64,000 nt of DNA from contig JAYKKT010000049.1 of assembly GCA_036023115.1 (NCBI GenBank), forward strand, positions 248,001 through 312,000, written 5' to 3'. The DNA is from Brasenia schreberi (taxonomy: Eukaryota; Streptophyta; Magnoliopsida; Nymphaeales; Cabombaceae). Numbering within the stretch: position 1 is the stretch's first letter; every line of letters starts with the position of its first letter. Of this stretch, positions 10,531-22,760 are shown one piece after another. Position numbers and translations under genes: made by a program. The notes under the pieces were generated by a model that was not told where the DNA came from, ran no database searches, and worked only from the letters and a program-made list of their open reading frames with translations.

Positions 10531-12759
10531 TCATTTATTGCATATCGCTGCCTTTGTCATCAGTAGGTTGTCAGCCACCTGAAACAAAAAAGAACACACC
10601 TGTTTTCATCAATCAGGTCCACTCTAATGATGCTACATGAACGCCCACTATCAAACCCTTTTCGTACCGGAAAAACATTTTCACGTACTATGAAATATAA
10701 AGCATATACTCTACAAACATAACCGACCCATTTTTTATTTGTTCAACAGGCAATAAGCCATGTGATCAGAAAGTTCAGCGAAACCTTTGGTTAAGAATAT
10801 TTCGAGCTTTTCGTATAATAGAATGTTGATTTCGAACTTGGAATCTATGTTCACATTATGTACGAGAGGTGTTTTAAAGACTTCAACTCTTGGCCTTACC
10901 TCATCAAACTTATCCTTCCGGTTGTTTTCCAGCATCAACCCAATATGGATGTGAGGAAAATGCGCCCACTATCCGAACAAGGGTTTTCCGCAAGCAAAGA
11001 CATGATCTTATAAGTTATATGAGAAATTAATGCAAGAAAGCAAAAAATAAAGTAACTGAACAAAGACATTCACATTTTTAGCTGCAGTACTGAATGCCTC
11101 TCTGTGACTTATCTCTGGATTGCTCGCTTTGATCCTTTGAATCTCCTCCCTGCACATCCAGAAAAGTAGATCGGGATGGTGCTTTTCAATAAAAAAGCTA
11201 CGATCGTGTATCTCCCTTATTCGATCTGGAAAGTACTATGACCAAAGAAACTCGAACTTTACTTGATAAACTGATTGTATGCTGAAGGGACGCGTTGCCT
11301 CTTCTCTGGAGCTGCAAAAGTAAGAACATCGAAAAGAAATCGTCAATCAGTGACCGGGGACCTATTCATTGGCGAGGTTCGGCAGCTGCCTCACATCAGA
11401 TCCCAAAAGATCAAACAGATCAACAGGAGCGGTCTAATGTCTTTGAAGAATTACATGAACCGCCTCATAATTCATCCATGTGACATTTTCCTCACCGGAT
11501 AAAATTTATGTCCATCACCCTAACCAATAGCAACAAAGAATGCAAGAAATACTCACGCCTGTTGATAGCAACTGTGTCCATATTTTGCTTAGCCATGGGG
11601 GAGGGTTTGCTAGATTTAGAAGATGATGAAAGATCCATCGTGTAATCGTAGGGAGAGTAGCTTTGAGGCTGCAACATTCGCAAGCAGTAACTGAGGAGAA
11701 AGCAGTAAGAAACCGCCGAGAAATGAACGAAAAGACGTCGTATGAAGTGAAGCAATTCTCATATTTTGCGAGCTAGACGGAAAAGCCGAAATACGGAACG
11801 AGAATAAGTTATTGTCATTGACATTTCATCCGTAGTCTTTTCTGTGATTCTTTATTAAGACATGAAACGTCTATCAATCAAATCAAAGAAACAGAGAATC
11901 AGAGTTTGTTGGTGTTTTCTTTTTCGTGCTACCCTTTTACCCTTCCGGGAATCCGCCGATTGGACAGACTCTGAGAGGATACCATCGGACACTAAACAGG
12001 AAAGAATAAGTTTTCCTTTCCATCTGTACAAGACGGCGGTTGAGTTCTTAATCTCTCTCTCTCTCTCTCTCTCTCCCCGTTTATCAATATTCTCTGAAAT
12101 ATATTGGAATAATTGATGACTAAAATATTGATAATGGTTGAACCTTTTCTGGATACCTGTAGCACTGCTGCCATGTTAACTGGTAAAAGATTGGTGCAAT
12201 GCCCGCATCTAACGGTGACTATGTTGAACAAGCTGGTGCGTGGAACACTCACCTGCAAGGAATTTGGTTAGAAAGCACATGGATGGAACTAAAAGTAGCC
12301 TCATTTTTAAGTCATTTTTGCCTGAAGACGCAATTTTTATCTTCCCCTTTCCGCCCCAGTGATAACCATCTTTGCTGCATGGTTCTAAAATTGGTGTTGA
12401 ATTACAATAGATCTATGACAAATCTCTCTCTCACTCCACCCCACTTCCCTATTTCGTGCACAAAGACTTGCCTATGAGAGTGAAAAGAAAAGAGACAGAA
12501 TCGCAGTATGGAAAGAGACCTAACAGAAGCAAGTAGCAAGAAAATAAACACATACAAGATCGATTTCAGGCATAAAATATTAAATTTATGGGATAATAAC
12601 AGCACAAAACCGGCTTCCTTTAATTTCACTTATTATCTTTTTGAATGAGAAAGATTACAATAGAAAAAGTTTAGAGAGAGATACCGCAAGGATGTTGTTA
12701 CAAAAGTTACAGTGGACATAGCAAACTTGCTCGGGAACGACGTCTACGCAGTTCGACAT
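10531..12759 (-). CDS. YAB5-like: YABBY transcription factor (YABBY5/YABBY2-like), seven coding exons
   Basis: This is a plant-specific nuclear DNA-binding protein of the YABBY family, which specifies abaxial (lower-side) fate and blade growth in leaves and floral organs. Coding exons on the minus strand: 12759-12685, 12252-12157, 11668-11557, 11311-11263, 11149-11074, 10968-10900, 10578-10531. Every intron is GT/AG and phases match, giving 174 residues. The C2C2 zinc finger is Cys17/Cys20 and Cys41/Cys44 with 20 residues between. The HMG-like YABBY domain (about residues 96-150) begins [14 protein letters not shown] and includes [11 protein letters not shown], split from [10 protein letters not shown] by intron 5. 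The start is the ATG before [10 protein letters not shown], as in family members. N-terminus, MAAVLQ and YNQF look YABBY5-like; VCYVHCNFC and ILAVSVP look YABBY2-like. No lesion was seen. The last exon is the least certain, because exon 6 could also be read through to 10735. Confidence 0.9.
12052..12075. repeat. (CT)12 microsatellite in YABBY intron 2
   Basis: About 24 bp of TC dinucleotide within the intron between the zinc-finger exon and exon 3. Confidence 0.95.
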
Positions 12760-13300
12760 GTTCCAATTCGTCTGGAGATACGATGGTCCTGAACTGAACC
12801 ACAGAGAAATGAGACAGAAGCCGGAAAAAGTTAGTTGCAGAATACAAAGGAATAAGGTCTCCACATACTTAGATCGACAGATGAGAGATGGTTTGAAAGG
12901 GTCAATGAAGTAAAGAGGAGAAAGAAGAAAAGATGATGATAATGATAAATAGAGGATGATACTGATGCTCTGATATCGGACCTTGTGCTGCTCCTGCTTG
13001 TGAAAGAAAACAATCAAACAAAAGTATGCACAAACCCTATATGTGTATGACTCAGATCTGTGCCGACGCTCTTGTACGAGAGGGTGACAGTAAAGGTAGA
13101 GAGAGAAGCAGGTTCTAGGGAGGGAAAAGGTGAAAGAGAGAAAGAAAGAAAGGTAGAGAGAGAGGGTGTGGCAGTGAAAGGACTGGGGCCGGAATGGCAG
13201 AGGGAGCAGCCTAATTTTTTTTTGAAAACAAGAAAAAGAAGAGAGAGAGAGAGTTTGCACATGATGAGAAAAAGCCATGGGCCTCTTCTTTGTTTTGGTG
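12760..13300 (-). promoter_or_regulatory. Pyrimidine-rich 5' leader/promoter of the YABBY gene
   Basis: Upstream of the YABBY start the coding strand is strongly CT-rich (plus strand gagaga/gaaaga words, densest at 13086-13260). This is common in plant 5' UTRs and in GAGA-type regulatory elements bound by BBR/BPC proteins. A TATA-like tatatatat lies at about 13567-13577, roughly 800 bp before the ATG, so either the leader is long or that word is not the core promoter. The transcription start cannot be fixed from sequence alone. Confidence 0.45.
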
Positions 13301-16300
13301 TTATTTCAAAAGAAAGAAAATAAAAACCATTATTACGACAGTTGAACGAAGGGAGTGCCGAACACTAGCAATTGCATGACAATTTCCAAACCCTTATATT
13401 TTCTCATCGCCCTTCTTCTCTGCCGGACGAGGGGGGAGATTCTTTATTTCTTATCCCCACAAACCCCCTCTATCTTGGTCCTTATGCTGTGCTGCCGACA
13501 ACTGTTTAAGTCCGACAAGGATTAAACAAGAAATGCTCTCTCAGAAAAAAAAAAAGAACGTGTATGAATATATATATCAATCGCTTTGGCTGAGAGCACC
13601 CAAAAACCTAATGATCCCAGATATCGGCCTTCTCTGTTGTGACCATGAAATGTGGGTTTGGATTAATCCAATGTCGGAAATAACAGTTTTTTATCATATG
13701 GTTCTGCCCTTTCTTCTTTGAATGGAAATGATACATGGATATGTATAGTTGGCGCCTCCTCTTTTTCTCTTTTCTCGTCGTTTATGGGAACAGCGAAGAC
13801 GTCACGGATGCCTCGATTATAGAACGTATGAACTTTTGGGATCTTTTTATTCTTAGAGTGACTGGTTTATATGCTTTGAAATGAATGTATCATTTCGTTG
13901 ATGAGAAGATCGGAGGAAGAAGCAGTTGACAACTCGATTTGTGATATCACACGAGGTCGGCTGCAGATCTCTTTTTCTTTTTCATATGCAAGCCGGGGTA
14001 GGCAGACTCATGAAAGTGGATGGAGTCTCTCCACAGTCCTTTCGAGGCCTAGCCTCTTACCAGGAGACCCATAGCGACTTCGGCTGAATTGTTGGTGTTA
14101 GTTGTTCATATTCTTTAGACGAAAAGCAATTGGTGGCATGACCAGCTGAGCTAGTAAGATCTCACACAGAAAAAGGAAAAGATTTTAACGTATTACGTGA
14201 CCATCTTACGCTACTTCTCAACGCGGAAGCTAATATTTTTCCGTTCTTTAACCTACCATTACACCATCTACATTAATCAACAATGTGACAAGCGTCTCTC
14301 TCTCTCTCTTTACCATTTAGATATGATGTGTGTAAAAAATCACGGAGTCTGCCGCTTAAGAAATATGTTTTATGTATATGGATTGCATTCAACAGCAAAG
14401 AACAAAGTCAGGAAGGTTAACTTTTAGATTCTTATGAAATCCAATATACTTAGCGAAAAGAAATGGTGAGATGGTTCAATTTATTTCTATATTTTCTGGG
14501 TGACATGGCTTGCCAAAAGTTCAGTCTCCAACTTAATTATGTCAAACACACATACACACAAAAGTATATATATGTGCCTCGCCTAAGCTTGGCTTGGTTG
14601 GGCGGCGTGTATGATCAGACTCAGCTGGCTGGCTTGATGTTGACTCTATGAAGCTCGTCTAAGTGTAGACCAAGCGGTACTAGCCTATCCAGCTAAGCCT
14701 AGTTAACATAATTTTGGTATCGGTACACTAAATCTAATTTTCCAAACGGAAGTCGATATTGTTGGGGCTGCTGATAACATGGCCAGTGTGCTATCCACGA
14801 GGCACTGAGCCGCAGAAAAAGACAGTTCATTCACTACGTGCACGCAGGTGTGTCCATGGCAATTCCTGACCAAACAAAACAAAACACACGATGGCTACCC
14901 ATTGTTCGCCTCACATCAAGTAGTCCCATTAAGTGGTTGTCAACAAAAAATAGTGATGATAATAATAATAATAATAATGATATTGATGAGTAATAAAGAA
15001 AATAACCTATTCCAAATTCGCCAGAGTTAAAATTAATCATTATTAAAATGCATTTCTCTTTTCGATTTCCATCATAATATAGACTTTCACCCTCAAAGCA
15101 GCCTATCCAAATTACATCTGTGTCCACCTCCACGTTGAAGTGTCAATGATTTGAGTAGCGTAATCCTCTGTCAAAACCCTACCTTGAGACAGCTCCGGAG
15201 GTTAAGACAACCAGGATGAGAATAAACGTCAATGTTGCCTGTCAAAACAAAGTTCCTTAGGAATTATTTGATTACGAGGCTTCGAACTATGGAATTAGAA
15301 CGCATCATAATCAAAGGCTGGCCTCCGCATGCAATAAAAAGCAGGAATATACGACCCTTTTTTTTTACTTAATTAATTACATGATCTACCCACGGCTCAC
15401 TTTAGGGTGGGTGGTTGAAACTAGAACTGCTAGTTCCAATTCCACAGTCTCGTCCTCAAAATCAAAGACCCCTCCTCCCCCTTAAGGCCCGAGGAAAGAG
15501 TTGCAATGCCTGAACTCCTTTTTCTACCAATAATTGAAAACTAAAAGTTTCATTGCCTGAGCTCCGGTTCTGCCCCATCGTTTTTCCTGATGCAAAATGG
15601 CCCTTGGAAATTTCAAGAGTGGAGAATGGTTAGTACTTAAGGTAAGGACGTCGGTTAAGTTGGTCAAAAGAAAATGATAGGAGAGGAGAGGAACAGTTAA
15701 TCAACATTACAATAAAATGCAAGTATAATCATAGCATTTTGAGTTGCATTTAGCGCTTTGGTGGTACACCAGCAGTTGACTGTTCAACTATATGCTCATG
15801 AGCGAGAACGTATTGCCACTAAAGGGGGTGAGAAAGGAGTTGGGGAGCATCATAATATCACTACCTCTGGAGTGGAAATCAAAGGAAACTCTACATTCGT
15901 TGAACTGGAATAGTCGGGTAGGATGTGAGTTCACCGTGGTTCCTGGAGAGCGCTGTTGACCCTTAGCCGCTCTCTCACCGACCATCTGAACTTGGATAGA
16001 CCAACTTAGTGGAAGGAAGGCAAACAAAACTTCTAGCAGATGGGACAGCAAACGGGCGCGGCACCAGTTGTGGCAAAAAACGACGAGCAAAGCAATCGCA
16101 CTTCAGGTTTTCTATAAATAATCGGTCCCAAGCTCGAGTGGCTGCATTTAGTCGAATAATTTTCTACCATAAAGCGCAACTAAGTTTCAAGGATAATGCA
16201 TCAGACGCAAAAGAACACCAAAACTCTTTGGCAATGCAGTACCTGTGACAAGTGACCTTTAAGAAGTTATTGTGCGGTACCCTATAACAAACCCCGTTTA

Positions 16301-16355
16301 GCATGCCAGAAGGCTCGGGTTAACTAAGGTATAGTTAGGTAAATCCGGTTTCTAA

Positions 16356-16358
<3 letters not shown>
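13301..16358. other. Intergenic region upstream of the YABBY gene
   Basis: No coding region or RNA gene is recognised. It contains an (AAT)n tract at about 14958-14979 and short GA-rich words. Open frames up to about 100 residues (for example 15133-14834 and 16090-15788, minus) have no recognisable family and look like chance. Distal control elements of the YABBY gene could lie here; none can be named. Confidence 0.4.
14958..14979. repeat. (AAT)n microsatellite
   Basis: About seven AAT/ATA trinucleotide units. Confidence 0.9.

Positions 16359-16431
<73 letters not shown>
16359..16431. repeat. (CT)36 microsatellite
   Basis: About 73 bp of uninterrupted TC dinucleotide, the longest simple repeat in the window. 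Confidence 0.97.
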
Positions 16432-16433
<2 letters not shown>

Positions 16434-19329
16434 AGTGTCATGGCTGCTCAGTCAACGAAGATGAAACACCATTATCATGGCATTGTTTCAACCGTCATCC
16501 TTTCACCATCACTACCGCGAAAACTACAAAAGATGGCCGACATAACGCTGGCCCATTTAGGATGCTATTCTGCACAAATTGTTGCCTTTTGCTTCCTCTC
16601 CCTTTTGCCCTTTTTCCCCTATTCACGTTCATCTGAAAGATGGGGTGAATCAGTGCCCCTACAACTAATAATATGATGGCTGCGGTTCAAAATCATCTTC
16701 ATTTATCCAACAAGTAGAGTAGCATCAATCACAATTATCAAATGTATTGTGTTTCCATATCGACTTCAATCTTAGCTTATAGAAAATAAAATGTAATCAT
16801 TAAGGTAGGATGCAAGACTATTCGAGAGTAGGGATGATGGCATCTGACGAGGCTGGAATGGCCAGAAACAAGACTCCAGACTTTTGTCCAGGCCGCCGCA
16901 CCCAATCGTTACCCTTTGAGCTCAATTTGCACAGTGGTGGAATTTTTCAGGTCAAACCGATACTTCGGGTGCCAGTTTCATGATTGACGAAACGAAGAAC
17001 TTAAAGTAGCAGAAAATCTGTCTTGTATGAAATCTGGATAGCCACATAAACAGGAGAATGAACCCTTCTTTTGGCACCCATTTACCTCTCACTCGATTTT
17101 CAGAACTAACTGGTGCCAGTTCTGGTTTCCAAAAACACCAAATTTATAGGACCAATGGAACTTTGTTTTCTAGGCATGGAACTCCAGCCCTAAAAGTTCC
17201 ACGAATTTCACAAAATTTCAGAAGGCAAAGAGGCCCTTATGGAGAGGCTGGATTTTGGTCGTGCCAAGCCATGCCGCATTCTGATTTTTCTCATTTCTTA
17301 ACCAGGCCTAATTTCAGCCCATTCGCTCGGTTGGGCTAGGTTCTTATGCCTATCGTAAAAACTGTAATAGATACCAGCCCGGATGTTGCCCAGCCTTATA
17401 TTGGAGAGGAATGTCTCCTGCTGTAGCTAACCACGGAGCGAACAGAAGCCTTTCTCTTTTCACAACAAAGACCACATCAAGTGCACCCATATAAATTTTA
17501 AGCAGCTTAAGTTGTTTTATGTTGCACAAAACACAGGAACTGATGCAGAAGTACACACACAATCATACAATTGGTTCGAGAAACGTAAGCAAGAGAAAGA
17601 TTTCTGCTATGTTAAAAGAAGAGTGCTGAACAATTGTTAGCCTCCCATAATTTTACGAAATCGCATATGCCTGACTCCTATATGCATCCCTTCTATGTTA
17701 TCTTTCACCGTTGACCCATACCCTCCACGACCAGATCTCTAGTTTTTGTGTCCATTTCTTATTGTACAGAGGGCTTTACTGGTCAGATCATTTACGTGTT
17801 CAACACAGATTCAAGTCACATCAACGTACGTCGATGTTTTCAAAACCTTCAAGTTTTTAAGAAAACTTTGTGCACCACGAAGCAGAAAAAAGAATGCAAG
17901 CTTAGGCCATCACAAACCAAATGGTCAGATAGACGAACAGTCCATGATGCGAATCTGCGTCAAAGCTACGCTATAACTCAAGAGTGCAACTGCAACTTAA
18001 TGAAATTACAGAGAAAAATACTAGAAAATGCAGGATCATAGAAAAATAATTTAATATGAAAGAGATATCCATAAATCAACTAATTATGAACCTTCCACCA
18101 TTGATATTTACAAAGAATAAGCAGAAAGACTAATTGTTGGGTGTTGTTGATAGATCCATACCGTAAGTAACCAAATGAATTTTGATCTTCTATTCGCAGA
18201 TCCAACAACTGAACAATTACACACTACAAATTTCTACAGTGACATTCTTTTAGCAGCACAAGAGAGGGTGACCAGGTAATATTTATGTGCCATTTAAAGG
18301 GATAAATGGCACTATAAAGGCTGTCACTGTGGATGAATGGTTTCTAGTAAAATATGCCAGAGTTATTGGATCTGGATCTAGCACTGCATCATATAAAAGG
18401 ATCATGTGATACCGAGATGTTAATTAGACTGTCATTACCCTAGACTTCCAAGAGTAGTGTAATAAGAAACGATGTGTGTATTTATGTACACATACATGTG
18501 TGTGTGTGTGTGTCTTTCTTGTGCTTGGCCCCACCCTCTACCTGAAGGAAAGGTTGACCTGTTCATGCTTCGGCGATCAGTGTCATGATTCGTTTCGGAT
18601 GAAGTACAAGGCGTTGCTTAACTAACAGGAGCTTCTGATTGATTTCAAGTCCCCTGCCCTGCAACGCATCCAGAGACATGCAGCAATGTGCAGATCAAAA
18701 CCAGAATGATAATTACTGAGTGTTCACTCGCCCGCCACTGGTTATGCACTTGATCATTAAATACCATACTTCAGTAACAAAGAACAGAAAAGTTAAACAG
18801 AAGCACCTTTAGGGTTTAGACCGCAGAAATCAGAAACAGCATGCATCAAGACAGCCTTTCTTTGTCCTTTGCCTTCTTTTCCTGTTCTTCTTTTTCTGTA
18901 TCTCAGGCAATATACAAGGTACCCTGAGTGAGTTGGCTTCACTGGCAGCTCTACATCGAGCTGACTTTTAGAACGAAAAACAAGGGCGCGACTGAACCCA
19001 TATTGTTAGATTGACAACCACCTATCAAATGTGCGATGCCGCTTCAGAGTATCTCTACTAGTGCTGATGAGACTTTGTTCCTTGCCTCTGCAGGCTTAGA
19101 ACTCTGTCATGCACCCTGATGCTTACAAGTGCTGCGGAAAAACCAAAACCTAAGTTAAGCTAAATCATTCGCCTAGCACATGCAACAATATTGGATCTGT
19201 TCGCCGGTTTTGACGTTTATTCTCTGCGGAGATTTACGTGGAGGGGCACAAATTCAACATGCACGGCAACCATATTGCATCTCTTACAATTTGATGAGCT
19301 GTAAAACAAGCACAGGAAATCAAGCTGGG
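16432..19329. other. Intergenic region, no gene recognised
   Basis: Both strands were read. No protein family, splice-linked exon set or RNA gene is recognised. A short (TG)n tract lies near 18498-18512. Composition is mixed, less AT-rich than the TE blocks, and no similarity to the other repeats of this window was noticed. Confidence 0.4.
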
Positions 19330-19440
19330 ACTCTACTGCGGCTCAATACCTGAAGCCAGATGCAGGCCCCTGGTATTGAACTCATGACCGTCAACTTGGG
19401 AGTCGACACAATAGCCAGGTCAGCTATATATTGCTCGCTG
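19330..19440 (-). repeat. Possible tRNA-derived SINE fragment
   Basis: On the minus strand the word gttcaatac (within 19371-19387) fits the RNA polymerase III B box (GWTCRANNC). A weaker A-box-like word tagctgacctgg lies about 40 bases upstream (near 19430). The spacing suits a tRNA-related SINE head. No tail or target duplication was found and the A box is imperfect, so this is only a candidate. Confidence 0.25.
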
Positions 19441-19744
19441 TGCCGGCTCATGTCATAGTTGTTTGTAAATAGTTTATTTTATTTTCTCGTTCCAAACTAG
19501 CCGAGTTCATAACGAGATAAGCTGCAAACAGTAAGTCGGGAATAACAGGTTGCTCATTAATTAAGCTTATCATAAGTTTTATATAATTCTCATTAGAAAA
19601 TAATTCTTGATCGTTTAATTTAATCCTTATCTTTTTAACTCAATTTATTTTGTCGTAGAATAAATCTTTATGCGGACATGTACAACCATTTCAGTGATTA
19701 GGTTGGCATGCTCTTTTTTGGCATATGTAATCGAATGATGTGAG

Positions 19745-20045
19745 CTAGGCCGGTTTGGAACCGGATAGGTTGCAAATGGACCAGCTATTCCAGCCAGAGC
19801 TGGACAAGACCAGGAACCGCCGGAAGCAAAACTGAGCCAAACCGGACCAGAATCGGGTACCCAGTACCGTTCCAGTTCCACCTTTTGTGGAACCGAAGCC
19901 GGCAGTTCAAAAGCCGTTCCACTTTTCTTTTGAAATTTTATTTTTTTATGTATTTTATGGTTTGGCTTCAAATCCAGAACTGGTTGTTGGGAATTGAACC
20001 GGTCCCAGTTCGGTTCCGGTTCCTGGTGAACTAGAACCAAGATTC
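19745..20045. repeat. GC-rich block of GGTTCC/GGAACC words
   Basis: About 300 bp dense in ggttccgg, gaaccgg and ccggttc words on both strands, unlike the AT-rich flanks. Such blocks occur near the ends of plant hAT-type DNA transposons and their non-autonomous derivatives. I see no clear terminal inverted repeat or 8-bp duplication. The 131-residue open frame on the minus strand here is a by-product of the composition. Confidence 0.3.
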
Positions 20046-21690
20046 TGGTTTAATTACCCGAAAAGATCATGTCTAAGGTGAGCTGCACGAGCTCAGCCGC
20101 GACAACAGGGTTAATTTTACAAATAAACCCAGTTTAACTCATAAGGTTTATGAACTAAGGATGACTCCACATGAACTAAACAGTGAGCAGTTCATCTCGT
20201 TTGGTCACCCCAGGCGTGTTGCTTACATAGCATCCGAGTCCTCCATCTGCTCGAATCGCTCTAAACAGTGCGACCTACAAACTTCCCCCAGGTTTGATGA
20301 AATTCAGATGAGGAAACCAATATGGTTTCCTAATATTCCGGCCACATGCATAAGCGTTTCTGGTTTTCCCCAGATTTGCCGAACTTTGAAACGGTAAGAT
20401 GTTCAGTAGAAGTTATCGAAGATGTGATTTCTTAGTTATTAAAGCTCGAAAATGTTGTGCTAAGTCGGTAAAAATTAACATCTGCTAAAAGACATCAACA
20501 GCGATAGAGTGTGACGATCAGCGAGAACGCTTGCGGATCATGAAATGCTCTCAAGCTGATAGAATGGAAAGAAGAGTCCAGCATCAGAAAGTTGCAAAAA
20601 GGTCCGGAAAACGGTCATCATGGCCACCTTGTCATAACTGTTCGAGTTGCAACGAGAGGAAAAGAAACGCCCTTTCGAGAATGGTCACAGGTGACGTTTA
20701 TGGAAGGAATCGTAACTGATCGCGAAGGCATCATCTAGATCAATCGAAATCACATTTTATTCCCTTTTTGTTTTCGTTCTTGTCTAGTTGTATTTCCTTT
20801 TACAGGTTTTAGCCTGACATTATATAAAGATTCCTCAATCTTTTCTTTTATTCATTTAGCCCGCAACTTTTCGAACTGTTACGAGAATTTCCCTTCTATC
20901 CCAAGTTACTACATCTAAGGAGGCTTTTGGGGAACCACGATTCGCCTGATCTTCATAATTATATGTTGGTTTGTCGTCGTTAATAGTTTTAATCCAAATT
21001 AATTAACCTACAATACCAACATCCGATGGGAGCATCAGTTCTAACATTCCCTGTTACGCTCGCATCACGGATCATTTTTTATGTTCATGGCATTTTGCCG
21101 ATAATATCTACTGATAAGGCCCAATGGGACACCGAGAAAGGTGAATTTGTTTGGCTCCCACTTCTCCATGGATTGGCTTCCTAGAGAAGAGAGATAAGTT
21201 CCAAGTCAGGGACCGTGAAAATGTTAGAAGTTCCTAATTCTGCACATGTTGGAAGAAACCGATGGATAACATCCATAATATATAATATACAAAATAGAAT
21301 GTCAACACCCAATAAACAAAATAGAATGTCACTTTTTTGATCGGGTCATTCTTCCTAGAATCCCACTTCTTATTTCTTATGTAACAATTCTCGAGAACCA
21401 TAACCTGATTGAGCCTTACGCATGTATATAATCATACGTTCCCTATTCAAGCTCTTTTAAAATCTTATTCAACAGCTATCACATATAGAAAAGGAGACAT
21501 ATGGGATTCTTTCCCTAAGAAATGTGGGACTAAATAATACCTGCATAAGCCCCTCCTACACACGTAACTTTAAACTTTATTAAATATTTATCAATTAAGC
21601 TTTTAAGAGTACTTATCATGAACTAAAGTTGAACAAATGTTACATGAGATTAATTAGCACTTAATTCATTTATTAAGTCCAACAGCACAC
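20046..21690. other. Intergenic region before the gypsy relic A
   Basis: No gene is recognised. A 62-codon plus-strand frame at 20531-20719 has no known motif. From about 21290 the sequence becomes AT-rich and includes tgtcaacaccc at about 21300. That word is similar to the LTR starts elsewhere in this window, so an LTR remnant of gypsy relic A may begin here. Not demonstrable, because no partner LTR is present. Confidence 0.35.
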
Positions 21691-21787
21691 ACCAATATCC
21701 AGACTTTCACCACCGAGGAAAGTAGAAGCTCCTATTCACCCAAATGCGTTAGCGACACTAGGGGCTTGTAGAGCTACTAATCCAAGC

Positions 21788-22372
21788 ATGGAAATGGCAC
21801 CCTTCGTTAGGAAGCAGCTAGACGATGCCCTTATCAAAGCAATTCAAACTCTGACACTTCATGCCAAGGACACAATGCGACCTTTGATATGGAACGAAAT
21901 AACCTTTACCGCCATGGAGTACATCAATGGATTTACAACCCAATGTGGAGAAGTCAACCGTAATGGTTACCACAAGCTGCAATATTTGTTCCCTCGATCA
22001 TTGACAAGGATAGCATTTGCGTGGTATACAGCTTTACCGCTAAACCCAATACAAACATAGAATGATATGGAGAAAGTGTTTCACTCGAAGTTCTACTTGT
22101 ACGTTGAAGTTACAATTGTTGACCTTGCGGATTTGAAACAACTGGGTGAGTCGGGAGTTGTCCTTATGGGGAGATTCAGGATGATGAGAAGCTATTGTCA
22201 TGTACACTTTCCTAAATCAAAGTGCGACGCCATTGTCACTAACAATATGCCACAGAAACTATGAAGTATATATGTTGATGGCGCAAAAAATATAGCGACT
22301 TGGTTGATTTAGCAGAAAGAGCAACTCGTGCACAGAAATCCATTCAAGATCAAGCATGAGAGCAAAAGAAAT
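21788..22372 (+). pseudogene. gypsy gag (Retrotrans_gag domain) remnant
   Basis: Open stretches read FPRSLTRIAFAWYTALPLNP, then DMEKVFHSKFY, then MGRFRMMRSYCHVHFP, which follow the capsid domain of plant Ty3/gypsy gag in order. An in-frame TAG at 22058-22060 replaces the expected Trp. A frameshift after MPQKL is followed by DLVDLAERATRAQ in another frame. It packaged element RNA; inactive. Confidence 0.85.
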
Positions 22373-22539
22373 CTCCAACAAAACCAGGTGCCACTCAATC
22401 GCTATCTTTCATGGAAGTCGAAACCAATGTAGTGAGAAAGTGAAGATGAATGGGTGGCGAAATTCATCGTGGGATAGCCCTATACCCTGTCCCGCTTTCA
22501 AACCGGCCAAACGAAAGATAATATGGTAGAGGAGAAAGG

Positions 22540-22760
22540 GCCTTATTCTTTTGATATCACGAAAGCAGATCTCATACTTGACCATTTACTTAAGGATGGT
22601 CAAATCAAATTACCTGAAACCGATAAAATACTTCACGGGAAGAAATTCAAGGAAAGAAATACTAAAGTGGCATAAGTCAAGGTCACACAACACTAACAAC
22701 TATACAGCATTTTGCGAAAGATGGTCTGAAATGTCAATCAACATTCTTGCCGCTAGGATC
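22540..22760 (+). pseudogene. gypsy gag C-terminal / nucleocapsid remnant
   Basis: One frame reads FDITKADLILDHLLKDGQIK followed by KWHKSRSHNTNN in a shifted frame. This matches the CKWHNSxxHNTNNC-type zinc-binding segment of plant gypsy gag, with the first Cys lost. It lies between capsid and protease as expected. Confidence 0.7.

Noticed and set aside
12685..13278. The reading frame of YABBY exon 1 stays open for about 170 codons upstream, as if the protein had a long N-terminal extension.
   Set aside because: The upstream part is CT-rich low complexity (Ser/Leu/Phe), and the ATG at 12759 gives the start usual for the family. An open frame through a pyrimidine tract is expected by chance.
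19645..20040. 131-residue minus-strand frame.
   Set aside because: It is produced by the GGTTCC-rich block; no domain and no splice context.
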